Positions 47,669-57,417 of a DNA stretch of 64,000 bases are shown piece by piece. The stretch covers positions 112,542-176,541 of the forward strand of contig JAMFSA010000254.1 of the NCBI GenBank assembly GCA_026225055.1, written 5' to 3'. The first letter of the stretch is position 1. Every line of letters begins with the position of its first letter. This stretch comes from Mucilaginibacter xinganensis. Its GTDB lineage: Bacteria > Bacteroidota > Bacteroidia > Sphingobacteriales > Sphingobacteriaceae. The notes beneath the pieces were generated by a model, which saw nothing but the letters and a program-made list of their open reading frames with translations, had not been told where the DNA came from and ran no database searches. The position numbers and the translations under genes are program-made.

Positions 47669-47763
47669 ATGTTTTTATAGGTTTTCATTAGTTAATGGTT
47701 TGTTGCTAATGAATAGTTAAGTTATTATTAAAAAAAGTAAAATTGAATTATTTATAGTCAATA

Positions 47764-48852
47764 TTATAAGTTATTTAACCCGACGAAAATCTTTTTTGAT
47801 ATCAAATATATTGTGGCAACAAGCATGCCTAATAGTATCCCCATCATAGTAGCAATTAATTTGCTTGTACGATTTACTGTTAAAGGAAATATAGGTGCGT
47901 CAATTACCTGTATCAAAGGAGTTTCCTGCCTTAATATCATTTTTGATACCTCCAGGTTTTTTACAACCTCGGTATAAATAGCGCTACTTGACTGCACATC
48001 TATCTGTTTTTTTTGTGAAGGAACTTTTAATGAAACCAATAATGGATTTGCGTTTGGAGAGGCATCAATTGCAGATGCAACGCCTGATATAGATGAGTTT
48101 AAAACTAAACGCACGCTATCAGCCTGCTTTTGTAATACCTGTACATTTTGACTGGCTTTTTTAGTTTTGGTTTGTATGTAAAAGTTATTTACAGTTTGTA
48201 CCAATACATCTGTAAATTGTTTTGCAAACAATTCATCGGTTGATGATACTTCTACATTTATTATGCTTAATTTTTTATCCGGACGGCTAACGCTTAATAC
48301 TTTTTTATTAAATGTTATAATGATGTTATTAATTATACTGTCCTGTTTTCGATTAAATTTATTGGGATCGCCATTGAATGTGATATTACTTAGATCGCTT
48401 TCTTTGGCCCAGTTGTTGCGAAGTTTATTAAAGTCGATATATCTGTCAATCAGTAACTCTTTTTTATTATTGAAATCACCCTCTGATAGTAAAGCTTTTT
48501 CAATCATTAAGCGCGATTTGTATAATTCAATAATATTATCACCTTCAAACAGCCCACTGGTGCCACCGCTGCCGCCAAGGTCAATACCCGCTAATGATGC
48601 CAGGCCGGCATACTGGCTTAAACCGCCTCCTTTACTTTCTTCGTCAAGAACAAAGGTGCAGCTGGCTATATAAAGTGGCTTTTTAAAAATAGCGTATGCT
48701 AATCCCAAAACGCCACCCAATAAGGCAACTATCGCTATAACCAGCCATTTGCTTTTTAGATATTTTACTCCCGAACGCATTTTTGTTATGACATCATTTA
48801 TTGATATCTCATCAGCGGCGCCACTTGTATTTTCTGTTGTATTTGGGTTCAT
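47764..48852 (-). CDS. Wzz-type chain-length determinant protein
   Basis: The 362-residue protein has a Wzz layout: a first membrane helix (SKWLVIAIVALLGGVLGLAY, about 34-53), a large coiled periplasmic domain and a second helix near the C-terminus (LIATMMGILLGMLVATIYLI). A PLIQVIDAPIFPLTVNR motif precedes the second helix, as in Wzz/Wzc proteins. No tyrosine-kinase domain is fused. It sets polymer length with the Wzy-like protein and contacts the Wza-like exporter encoded 28 bases upstream. Confidence 0.9.
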   Translation of the reverse strand: MNPNTTENTSGAADEISINDVITKMRSGVKYLKSKWLVIAIVALLGGVLGLAYAIFKKPLYIASCTFVLDEESKGGGLSQYAGLASLAGIDLGGSGGTSGLFEGDNIIELYKSRLMIEKALLSEGDFNNKKELLIDRYIDFNKLRNNWAKESDLSNITFNGDPNKFNRKQDSIINNIIITFNKKVLSVSRPDKKLSIINVEVSSTDELFAKQFTDVLVQTVNNFYIQTKTKKASQNVQVLQKQADSVRLVLNSSISGVASAIDASPNANPLLVSLKVPSQKKQIDVQSSSAIYTEVVKNLEVSKMILRQETPLIQVIDAPIFPLTVNRTSKLIATMMGILLGMLVATIYLISKKIFVGLNNL

Positions 48853-48880
48853 AAAATCAGTGTACTAAATACTACGGGAA

Positions 48881-51352
48881 TTATTTATTCAGGCTTAAAA
48901 TACCCAGGATTATAGCGCCTATCGATGCCAGGGCTGTCGTATATCCTATTATTTTCCCAGCGGTATCACCTTTAGGTTCAGGTTTTTTAGGTACGTATAT
49001 TTCACTTCCTGGTTTTACAGCCGGATGGTTGTTCCAAAATAAAAACTTCTTTGTTCCTTTTACAGTTCCATTGGCATATACTATATAGGCACTGCGTTTT
49101 AATGCTTCGGGCGAAAACCCGCCTGCATTTGAAACATAATCTGAAAATGATTTGCCATTTTCAAAAACAACAGCGCTTGGGTACAACACTTCGCCATTAA
49201 CCCTCACTATCTGTTGTTGTTTTGGTATCCTTATCTCATCACCATCTTCAACCAATAAATCAATATTACTGCCCGGCTGTTCCAGAATTTTCTTCAGGTC
49301 GATGCCAACAAAATTATTTCTCTGAGTGGTGGTATCCTCTGCGGTTTTTGTCGAGTCTTTGTATGTCTTTTGCAAGCGAGCTAAGCGCGCTGTTCTTTCC
49401 CGGGCCAATTCTGCTGTATCTGTTTTGTTTTTGTCGACGCCCAGTATGGCTGTATTACTGCGTTTAAGCGTACCGCCATCCACATCAGCAGATGATGATA
49501 AACCACCTGCACGGGCTATTATATCAGATATTTTTTCGTTTTTGTTCTTTATAACATAATAGCCGGGGTATAATACTTCACCATCAACCTTAACTGTTCT
49601 TTGTGTTTCATAACCTGGCAGGCTGTATACTGATACAATATCGTATGGTTTTAGCCTGAAGTTTACCAGTTCCTTATCCAGTTGCGCGTTAACATCTACC
49701 TGGAATACTTGTGATACTAAGCTATTTTTTGAATTAGGGTCGCTATCACTTACACGGCGTGCTACTTCAATACGTTTAGGGCTTGCACCTTCTGCAAAGC
49801 CGCCGGCTTTGATGATCAGGTCCTCAACACTAATGCTATCTGCATAAGCAAAGGTACCGCCTTTACGTACCGCGCCTTTTATAGTAACGGTATATTTATC
49901 ACGAAGATCAAAAATAGAGGATATGTTTATCATATCCTCGCGCTGTAACGGGATATCAGCAGCGGCTTTGTTAATAAGGTCTTTTAAATTAAAGGATATG
50001 ATCCCGGTGGTGTTATCAGGGTTTAACCTTGTGATTGTACCCAGGCCTGTAAAGGCGTCCTCTTTTATACCCGAGGCTTTTTGTATCAATTGCATTAATG
50101 TTAAGCCTTTTTGCAATTCATATTGGCCGGGCCTGAAAACTGCACCATTTATAGTAACGCGGTTTTCAAAACGGTTCAATATACGGTCAACCGTATAAAT
50201 ATCGCCGCGTAGCGGAACGTAGTTTTTATAATCGGCCTCAGTGATATCGGTTATCCTGCGTTGCTGATCGCTAATTTGTGAAACCTTAATTAATGCAGTG
50301 TAAGCCTGGTCAGTAAAGCCACCTGCAAAGCCTATTACATCCTGTAATGTTTCGCCTGGCAGAACTTCGAATAGGGCAGGAGTTTTAATCTCGCCCGTCA
50401 TTTGAACGCGCACACGATAAGTAGGGATGCGGATAATATCCTGATCCTGCAGGCCAATATTATCTTTTTGCTCACCTTTAACCAAAAAGTCGTAAACGTC
50501 TAATCGCCTGATGATACGGTTATTCCTGATAACTTCGATCTGGCGGAATGAACCATTTTTATTGGGCCCACCTGCAGCATATAACGCATTAAATACTGTT
50601 GCTAACGATGGTAATGTATATGACCCCGGTTTTTGCACTTCGCCAACCAATATCACCTTAATACTCCTTATATTACCTAAGCTAACCTGCACGTTAGTAC
50701 CATGGCCTACGGCATAGTTATTGGCAGTAAGCTTGCTTTTTATAAGCGCGGTGGCTTGTTCAATAGTTTTGCCTGCAACGTTTACTATGCCTATGCCCGG
50801 GATATTGATGTTCCCTTCGGGTGATACATTTAGTTTCCAGTTAGCTAATGAATTTCCATAAACGTTTATGTTTAGCTGATCGCTGGGGCCAACTATATAG
50901 TTTACGGGCGTTGCCAGATTTAAATTTGGTTCAAAAGTTAAGTTGTTGTTTCTGAACAGGTCGGCACCGAAAATTCTTGGTGTAGTATCTGCCTGATTTG
51001 TATATCGGTTTTGCAGGTTTGAGTCGGCGGTTTTGTAGTTTAACGAACGGCCTGATTGGTTTGTGGTATCAGCGTTATTTGTAGATGAGTTTCTTAAAGC
51101 CGCTATACGTTTTTGCAATAACTGGGCTTGATCAGCTGACATGCCTTTGTCCTGTGCCTGCTGCACAATTTGACTGTCGCTTAAGCCAGAAGCATGTGCC
51201 TGTTGCACCATTTGCTGAACCTGCGCGTCAGACAAATCGTTAACATTTATACTTGATATATTCTGAGATGAACCTTGAGCTGAAACGGGCTTTGTGCTCA
51301 GGCAAAATAGTGTGACTAAAGCAGAAAAAAATAGAAGTTTTAAATATTTCAT
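48881..51352 (-). CDS. Wza-like polysaccharide export protein with multiple SLBB domains
   Basis: The ATG at 51352 (823 residues) begins the signal peptide MKYLKLLFFSALVTLFCLST, cleaved near VSAQ; a GTG five codons upstream would disturb it. After a Gln/Ser-rich linker comes the export domain (NYIVGPSDQLNINVYGNSLANWK, SPEGNINIPGIGIVNVAGKT), followed by about six SLBB domains marked by the recurring pattern VKVDGEVLYPGYYVI / ITINGAVFRPGQYEL / IVRVNGEVLYPSAVV. The C-terminus has a short hydrophobic helix. It forms the outer-membrane channel for the polysaccharide. It is the first gene of the locus, so its upstream DNA (51353-51641) probably holds the main promoter. Confidence 0.92.
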   Translation of the reverse strand: MKYLKLLFFSALVTLFCLSTKPVSAQGSSQNISSINVNDLSDAQVQQMVQQAHASGLSDSQIVQQAQDKGMSADQAQLLQKRIAALRNSSTNNADTTNQSGRSLNYKTADSNLQNRYTNQADTTPRIFGADLFRNNNLTFEPNLNLATPVNYIVGPSDQLNINVYGNSLANWKLNVSPEGNINIPGIGIVNVAGKTIEQATALIKSKLTANNYAVGHGTNVQVSLGNIRSIKVILVGEVQKPGSYTLPSLATVFNALYAAGGPNKNGSFRQIEVIRNNRIIRRLDVYDFLVKGEQKDNIGLQDQDIIRIPTYRVRVQMTGEIKTPALFEVLPGETLQDVIGFAGGFTDQAYTALIKVSQISDQQRRITDITEADYKNYVPLRGDIYTVDRILNRFENRVTINGAVFRPGQYELQKGLTLMQLIQKASGIKEDAFTGLGTITRLNPDNTTGIISFNLKDLINKAAADIPLQREDMINISSIFDLRDKYTVTIKGAVRKGGTFAYADSISVEDLIIKAGGFAEGASPKRIEVARRVSDSDPNSKNSLVSQVFQVDVNAQLDKELVNFRLKPYDIVSVYSLPGYETQRTVKVDGEVLYPGYYVIKNKNEKISDIIARAGGLSSSADVDGGTLKRSNTAILGVDKNKTDTAELARERTARLARLQKTYKDSTKTAEDTTTQRNNFVGIDLKKILEQPGSNIDLLVEDGDEIRIPKQQQIVRVNGEVLYPSAVVFENGKSFSDYVSNAGGFSPEALKRSAYIVYANGTVKGTKKFLFWNNHPAVKPGSEIYVPKKPEPKGDTAGKIIGYTTALASIGAIILGILSLNK

Positions 51353-51641
51353 ATGGGAGAAAATCACATCACAAACAGCCGATGGTGCAATTTGTTTGTC
51401 ATATTTTTAGCACAATAATAAGACAAATTATAAAACAATAAAAGTCTTTTCGGTTTCACCAGGAGATTTAGGATGTTAGTTAACGCGACAAAGATATTAT
51501 TAATAGGTGACTAAACCGAAGGAAAATGATTGTATTTTTAAGAAATACTTTATAACTGATAGTGTAAATTAAGTTGAAATGTAACTTGATTTGCGCGCGA
51601 TATTTTTCGTTGCAGAATGGCTGGGTTATTGAAGCCGTGAT

Positions 51642-52118
51642 TTAAGTGCGGATAATATCAGTATCCGGCGGTGGGTAACCCAGCAAGCGGCACATGGTCA
51701 TCACCTGGCCTTTATGATGGAACTCATGGGTAGTTACATGGGTAAATACTGTAAGCGGGGTGGCGGTGATTGTACGGTTGCGCGAGAGCGTATTGGTAAT
51801 GGGCTCATCCAGGCGGTCTGCAAACTTTTCCAGAAAGTTTTTCACCAGGTCATCGGTATCAGCATAAAGAGAACGTATGCCAGCAATGGTTTTAAACTCT
51901 TCGTCGTTAAAAAGTTCAAGTTTGTTACCCATGGCAAAATTGTACATCCATTGCAAGTAGCAATTGGAAACGTGTACCAATAAATAGCGTATAGTGCTCC
52001 CTTCAAAAGCATCAACAGGTGTATTCAACGTTTCACCAACTTCTGTTTCAATAAAGTTCAATACTACATTTCTTGAACTTTGGATGAGTTTATATTGCTG
52101 CTGTAGGATATCTATCAT
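51642..52118 (-). CDS. DinB-family protein
   Basis: This 158-residue four-helix-bundle protein fits the DinB/YfiT-like fold. The probable metal-binding histidines are in LLVHVSNCYLQW and in THVTTHEFHHKGQVMTMCRLLG (HXXXH cluster near residue 130). Family members are metal-dependent enzymes or transferases such as bacillithiol-dependent S-transferases. The substrate here is unknown. It starts ten bases after the cydB stop, so it may be co-transcribed with cydAB. Confidence 0.83.
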   Translation of the reverse strand: MIDILQQQYKLIQSSRNVVLNFIETEVGETLNTPVDAFEGSTIRYLLVHVSNCYLQWMYNFAMGNKLELFNDEEFKTIAGIRSLYADTDDLVKNFLEKFADRLDEPITNTLSRNRTITATPLTVFTHVTTHEFHHKGQVMTMCRLLGYPPPDTDIIRT

Positions 52119-52128
52119 GGGATGATTT

Positions 52129-53139
52129 TTATGCGTCCTTCTTTTTTTGAAAACTATAATACAGATAGCCTAATGCAGGCAATATGAACAAACTTCCTAC
52201 TAAAAGCGCCCATCCCAAATCATTAATTGTTGCTGCGGGTGCATGGTTGGTAAGTAGCGAGAGGTTGTTGCCGCCCTTTACCATCATCACATTGGGGAAG
52301 TGCCTGTAACCTACGGATACGAGTATCATGGTCACCTGGAAACCAGCCAATATCCTGATGATCTTGGTTTTCCCCATTCTTAATAAATACCAAAGCAACA
52401 CTAAGGATAATGATGCTGCTATAACTGCTGTTAAACTAACCGGGTTGCCGAAGATCCAGTGTGCCAGATGTACGTTTTCAACCTCGGCGGCTAAGAAGAC
52501 CAATCCGCCAAAGCCAACAGCCACTGCGTTCATGATCACTGCCTTTTTGGTGAAGCGTTTAACATCAAATTGTTCTTTGGCTTCGCCGATGAGGTATATC
52601 GCCGCCAGGAAACCGCATAACGCAACGGTAAAGAATCCCACCGCTACCGAAAACCAGTTGAGCCAGCTAAATACAAAGGCGGTTAAAAAGTTATCAGCAG
52701 CAGGATCAATCTGCCTTGAGATAACGCTTCCGGCTGTAATGCCCAAAAACAGAGGGGTTATAAAGCTGGAATAAACAAATATATGGTTGTAAAGCGCCTG
52801 CGTCTGTTCATCCTTAACCGCGTCATAATTGCGGAACGAGAAGGCTGTACCGCGGGCAGTTATTCCCAACAGCATAATTAACAGTGGAATATGCAGGTAA
52901 GTACAGATCTGGCTGTAAATAACCGGGAAACCTACAAACAATATAACAATAGCTATGATGAGCCACATGTGGTTGGCCTCCCAAATAGGGCCTATAGCCT
53001 GGTAGCTGGTACGGCGAGTGCGCGATTTGTTACCATCGGAAGTAAAGAGCTCTATGATACCCGCGCCAAAATCGGCACCACCTAGTAAGAAGTAGAAAAC
53101 AACAGCAAAAAATAAAAAGCCAATAACTACATACAGCAT
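52129..53139 (-). CDS. cydB: Cytochrome bd ubiquinol oxidase subunit II
   Basis: This 336-residue protein has eight to nine membrane helices. It carries the CydB marks GGADFGAGIIELF near the start, GPIWEANHMWLIIAIVILF, and ARGTAFSFRNY. With CydA it forms the bd-type terminal quinol oxidase in the inner membrane, which reduces oxygen with high affinity. It follows cydA with 12 bases between stop and start. No CydX-like small frame fits in the 10 bases before the next gene. Confidence 0.95.
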   Translation of the reverse strand: MLYVVIGFLFFAVVFYFLLGGADFGAGIIELFTSDGNKSRTRRTSYQAIGPIWEANHMWLIIAIVILFVGFPVIYSQICTYLHIPLLIMLLGITARGTAFSFRNYDAVKDEQTQALYNHIFVYSSFITPLFLGITAGSVISRQIDPAADNFLTAFVFSWLNWFSVAVGFFTVALCGFLAAIYLIGEAKEQFDVKRFTKKAVIMNAVAVGFGGLVFLAAEVENVHLAHWIFGNPVSLTAVIAASLSLVLLWYLLRMGKTKIIRILAGFQVTMILVSVGYRHFPNVMMVKGGNNLSLLTNHAPAATINDLGWALLVGSLFILPALGYLYYSFQKKKDA

Positions 53140-53151
53140 ATATTCAGTTTT

Positions 53152-54477
53152 TTAACGATCGTACAATTCCGGAACCATTTTAATTTGCCTGCTCAATAAA
53201 AACACCACCGCAACACTCAGCGTAAAATATATAAAGGTGAACAGGTAAAATGAATATTGTATGCCGGGCATAGGGGTAACCGCTTGGCTGGTGAGCATTA
53301 CACCTTGTATTATCCATGGCTGGCGGCCTACTTCAGTAACTGTCCAGCCAGCCTCAACTGCTATAAAACCAAGTGGTGTGGCTATTACAAATAATTTAAA
53401 GAACCAGTCTTTGGTGAGCCAGTCTCTTTTCTTCCATAAGGCAAAAAAGTAAATGAGACCTATCAGCAATAAAAACATCCCTATGGCAACCATTAGCTGA
53501 AACGCATAATGTGTAACCGGCACGTTTGGCTGGTATTGTTGGGGGATCTGATCCAGTCCTTTTACGGGCGTTTTAAAATCATCATAAACCAAAAAGCTCA
53601 GCAATCCGGGCAATTCAATGCCATAATTTACTTTTTTATTAGCGGTATCGGGTATGCCACCTATCAATAAAGGCGAGTAGGGCACGGTGTGATAATTGGC
53701 CTCCATAGCCGCTGATTTTGCCGGTTGTCTGCGGGCAGCGCCTTTGGCTGATATATCACCACTTAGCGGTTGCAGAATAGCTGCCACGGCACCAAACACA
53801 ATGGCTATTTTAAAGGCTTTGGTGTGAAAGTTCACGTTCTTTTTCAGCACGATCATTAAAGCGTGTATACCGGCTACAGCAAAGCCTGTTGCCGCGAATG
53901 CCGCGATGGTCATGTGCAGTGCTTCGGAGAACCAGGCCTCGTTAAACATGGCTTTAATTGGGTCGATATTTATGTACTGCCCGTTAACATAATCGAACCC
54001 AGCCGGGCTGTTCATCCATGAGTTGGCTGATACCACCAGAATACCCGAAATAACCCCACTAACGCCAACAACTATACCCGTAACCCAATGGAACCATTTG
54101 TTAAGGCGGTTCCAGCCGTAAAGGAAAAAGCCAAGGGCTATAGCTTCTATAAAAAATGCCACACCTTCAAATGAAAAGGGCATTCCGAAGATAGGCCCGG
54201 CATGTTCCATGAATTTAGGCCAAAGCAAGCCAAGCTCAAACGATAGCATGGTGCCTGATACGGCACCCGTAGCGAAGAATATAGCTACGCCCTTGCTCCA
54301 GGCCTGGGTAATGTTTTTGTAAACATGGTCGCCGGTTTTTATCCACTTGTAATGCGATATCGCCATAAAAACAGGCATCACCATGCCAATGCATGAATAT
54401 ATGATATGAAAGCCTAAGGATAAGGCCATTTGTGAGCGGGCTGCTAAAAAATCATTCATATTTTTTAATATAGCCAA
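53152..54477 (-). CDS. cydA: Cytochrome bd ubiquinol oxidase subunit I
   Basis: This 441-residue membrane protein opens ARSQMALSLGFHIIYSCIGM with the heme b595 His ligand. It contains the conserved QPAKSAAMEANY quinol-site stretch and EAGWTVTEVGRQPWIIQGVM. The length and the compact loop around GLDQIPQQYQPNVPV put it in the short Q-loop class (E. coli CydA is about 520 residues). It is the first gene of cydA-cydB, reading away from the GH63 gene across a 197-base divergent region. Confidence 0.95.
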   Translation of the reverse strand: MAILKNMNDFLAARSQMALSLGFHIIYSCIGMVMPVFMAISHYKWIKTGDHVYKNITQAWSKGVAIFFATGAVSGTMLSFELGLLWPKFMEHAGPIFGMPFSFEGVAFFIEAIALGFFLYGWNRLNKWFHWVTGIVVGVSGVISGILVVSANSWMNSPAGFDYVNGQYINIDPIKAMFNEAWFSEALHMTIAAFAATGFAVAGIHALMIVLKKNVNFHTKAFKIAIVFGAVAAILQPLSGDISAKGAARRQPAKSAAMEANYHTVPYSPLLIGGIPDTANKKVNYGIELPGLLSFLVYDDFKTPVKGLDQIPQQYQPNVPVTHYAFQLMVAIGMFLLLIGLIYFFALWKKRDWLTKDWFFKLFVIATPLGFIAVEAGWTVTEVGRQPWIIQGVMLTSQAVTPMPGIQYSFYLFTFIYFTLSVAVVFLLSRQIKMVPELYDR

Positions 54478-54674
54478 AAGTACTTAACGTACAATACAAT
54501 AGCTTAGGGTATTTATTATTTAGCATGTATATAAATTGTATTAAAAGTAGGATATCAGCCAAAAAATAATTAAACATTAACATGTGTTTGTAATAAAATC
54601 TTTATAATAATACTTTACAAAAACTTAATTTATAAAAGCTACTTTAAGCCTTATAATAAAAGCCACAATTATAT

Positions 54675-57275
54675 ATGAATACAGAACAAACGCGATTGCA
54701 GGATGCAAGCTGGAAACAATGGGGCCCGTATGTAACCGACAGGCAATGGGGAACCGTTAGGGAAGATTACAGCGCCGATGGTGATGCCTGGAATTTCATA
54801 ACCCATGACATGGCCCGCAGCAAAACCTACCGCTGGGGCGAGGAAGGCATTGCCGGCATTTGTGATGATGAGCAGATGCTTTGTTTTGCCGTGGCTTTAT
54901 GGAACAAGAAAGATCCGATTTTAAAAGAGCGATATTTTGGGTTAAGTAACCCGGAAGGCAATCATGGGGAGGATGTGAAGGAGCTGTATTATTATCTGGA
55001 TAACACACCCACGCACTCATATATGAAAACCCTGTACAAATATCCGCAGCAGGAATACCCATATGCATGGCTGGTGAGTGAAAACAAAAGGCGTGGTCGC
55101 AACGACCCTGAGTTTGAGCTGATAGATACCGGGCTACTGAATAACGACCAGTATTTTGATGTATTTACCGAATATGCCAAAAACGCGCAGGATGATATTT
55201 TAATAAAGATCACCATAAATAACAGGGGCGCTGAAGATTGCAGTTTAAATGTGCTGCCGACCATTTGGTTTCGCAACACATGGGCCTGGGGATATGATAA
55301 CTACGTGCCGGAGCTATTGGCCGATTCGCACGGAGTTATTGAGGTTTATCATAAAGACCTTGGGCAAATGTGGCTGAATGGCGAAGGGTCACCAGAATTA
55401 TTGTTTTGTGATAATGAAACCAATACTAAACGCCTGTATGGTTATGATGATGGTAAGCCATATTATAAAGATGGTATAAACGACTATATAGTAAATGGCG
55501 CGGATACCGTAAATCCTAAAAAAACAGGCACCAAGGCAGCCATTAATTTTGATATAACCGTTAAGGCCAAGCAAAGTCATGTAATTAGACTGCGCTTATC
55601 AAAAAATGCTAAAAACGATTTTAGTGATTTCGACACGATATTTAATGCTCGTATAGCCGAGGCTGATGAGTTTTACAAGGATGTACAAAAGGAAAACCCG
55701 GATGCTGATAGTGTAATGGTGCAACGCCAGGCTTTTGCAGGTATGCTTTGGACGAAGCAATTCTATCACTATAATATACACCACTGGCTAAACGGCGATC
55801 CGGCAGGCCCTAAACCGCCTGCAAGCCGGATGAACGCGCGCAACAGCAAGTGGATGCATTTAAATACCAAGGATATTATATCCATGCCCGATAAGTGGGA
55901 ATATCCGTGGTTTGCCTCATGGGATTTGGCTTTTCATTGTCTGCCGCTGGCCCGGCTCGATATTAATTTTGCCAAAAATCAGCTAATGCTATTGGTGCGC
56001 GACTGGTATATGCACCCTAATGGCGAGCTACCTGCTTATGAGTGGGATTTTGCCGATGCTAACCCGCCTGTACACGCCAAGGTAGCTATGATAATTTATA
56101 ACCTTGATAAGGAAAATAATGACGGCAAAGGTGATACCTATTTCCTGGAGCGTATTTTTCATAAGCTAATGCTCAACTTTACCTGGTGGGTGAACCGAAA
56201 GGATGCGGCAGGTAATAACATATTTGAAGGTGGTTTTTTAGGGCTCGATAATATTGGCGTTTTCGACAGAAATGCGCGCTTGCCAATGGGAGAACACCTG
56301 GAGCAGGCTGATGGTACGAGCTGGATGGCTATGTACTCGTTAAACCTGCTGCGCATGGCCGCAGAATTGGCTGTTTACAATAAAGCTTATAATGATATCG
56401 CCTCCAAGTTTTTTGAGCACTTTATATATATAGCCGGCGCAATGGCTAACCTGGGCGATAACAACCAGGGTTTGTGGGATGAAGCTGATGGGTTCTTTTA
56501 TGATCAGATCCGTTTGCCCGATAATAGCACTGAAAAAATGCGTATAAGGAGCATGGTGGGCCTTATACCGCTATTTGCCGCTGAAGTATTGGATGAAAAC
56601 GATATCCTTAACAATCCGATATTTAAAAACAGGTTAAAGTGGTTTGCTGATAATCGCCCTGATCTGGCGGCATTGGTATCCCGCTGGAACCAAAAAAGTA
56701 GTGGCGGAAAGCATTTGATAAGTTTATTACGTGGCTACCGCATGAAGATGCTGCTTAAATATATGCTGGATGAGAAGGAGTTTTTAAGTGAATATGGGAT
56801 TCGTTCTGTTTCAAAATATCATTTGGATCATCCTTACGAAACTACCATAAATGGAGTTGATTTCAGCATTAAATATACACCGGCCGAAAGTGATAGTGGT
56901 TTATTCGGCGGTAACAGTAACTGGCGCGGACCTATATGGATGCCGATGAACTATTTGCTGATTGAAAGCCTGCAGCGCTTTTATGAATATTATGGTGATG
57001 ACTTTAAAATAGAATGCCCAACCGGTTCAGGTGTTTTTATGAACCTTAAAGAAGTTGCCAACGAGTTATACAAACGGGTATCGAGCATATTTTTGCGTGA
57101 TGACACAGGCAGAAGGCCGGTATTCGGCGCTTACGATAAGATCCAGTATGATGCCTCGTTCAAGGATTACGTGCTGTTTTACGAATATTTTGATGGTGAT
57201 AATGGCCGTGGGGTAGGAGCATCACATCAAACCGGGTGGACAGGGTTGATCACTACTTGTTTGTACCGGGAGTAG
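54675..57275 (+). CDS. GH63-type glucosidase (mannosylglycerate-hydrolase-like)
   Basis: This 866-residue soluble protein belongs to the (alpha/alpha)6 glycoside hydrolases near GH63 and mannosylglycerate hydrolases. Matching stretches are QWGTVREDYSADGDAWNFIT, YRWGEEGIAGICDDEQ, KWEYPWFASWDLAFHCLPLA, GELPAYEWDFADANPPVHA and, near the C-terminus, SNWRGPIWMPMNYLLIESL. The DLAF and ANPP acid regions are where the catalytic acid is expected. No signal peptide is present, so it acts in the cytoplasm, perhaps on glucosyl- or mannosyl-glycerate-like solutes or oligosaccharides. It stands alone and is followed by a palindromic element. Confidence 0.88.
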   Translation: MNTEQTRLQDASWKQWGPYVTDRQWGTVREDYSADGDAWNFITHDMARSKTYRWGEEGIAGICDDEQMLCFAVALWNKKDPILKERYFGLSNPEGNHGEDVKELYYYLDNTPTHSYMKTLYKYPQQEYPYAWLVSENKRRGRNDPEFELIDTGLLNNDQYFDVFTEYAKNAQDDILIKITINNRGAEDCSLNVLPTIWFRNTWAWGYDNYVPELLADSHGVIEVYHKDLGQMWLNGEGSPELLFCDNETNTKRLYGYDDGKPYYKDGINDYIVNGADTVNPKKTGTKAAINFDITVKAKQSHVIRLRLSKNAKNDFSDFDTIFNARIAEADEFYKDVQKENPDADSVMVQRQAFAGMLWTKQFYHYNIHHWLNGDPAGPKPPASRMNARNSKWMHLNTKDIISMPDKWEYPWFASWDLAFHCLPLARLDINFAKNQLMLLVRDWYMHPNGELPAYEWDFADANPPVHAKVAMIIYNLDKENNDGKGDTYFLERIFHKLMLNFTWWVNRKDAAGNNIFEGGFLGLDNIGVFDRNARLPMGEHLEQADGTSWMAMYSLNLLRMAAELAVYNKAYNDIASKFFEHFIYIAGAMANLGDNNQGLWDEADGFFYDQIRLPDNSTEKMRIRSMVGLIPLFAAEVLDENDILNNPIFKNRLKWFADNRPDLAALVSRWNQKSSGGKHLISLLRGYRMKMLLKYMLDEKEFLSEYGIRSVSKYHLDHPYETTINGVDFSIKYTPAESDSGLFGGNSNWRGPIWMPMNYLLIESLQRFYEYYGDDFKIECPTGSGVFMNLKEVANELYKRVSSIFLRDDTGRRPVFGAYDKIQYDASFKDYVLFYEYFDGDNGRGVGASHQTGWTGLITTCLYRE

Positions 57276-57314
57276 TAAAAACCGTAATAAGGAACGAAGC
57301 CAAATTAACTAAAA

Positions 57315-57401
57315 ATGTCATTGCGAGGAGGAACGACGAAGCAACCTCGTCTCGTTTATATGCAAGCGACGAGGTTGCCACGCTATCGCTCGCAATGACA
57401 T
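57315..57401. repeat. Palindromic intergenic element with 13-bp terminal inverted repeats
   Basis: ATGTCATTGCGAG (57315-57327) and CTCGCAATGACAT (57389-57401) are perfect inverted ends, and GCAACCTCGTC (57341-57351) pairs perfectly with GACGAGGTTGC (57368-57378) inside. The whole 87-base element folds into one long hairpin, followed by a T-rich run. It resembles the CATTGCGAG class of dispersed elements seen between genes in many bacteria, and it may also end transcription of the GH63 gene. Confidence 0.8.
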
Positions 57402-57417
57402 CTTTTTATTGATTCCT

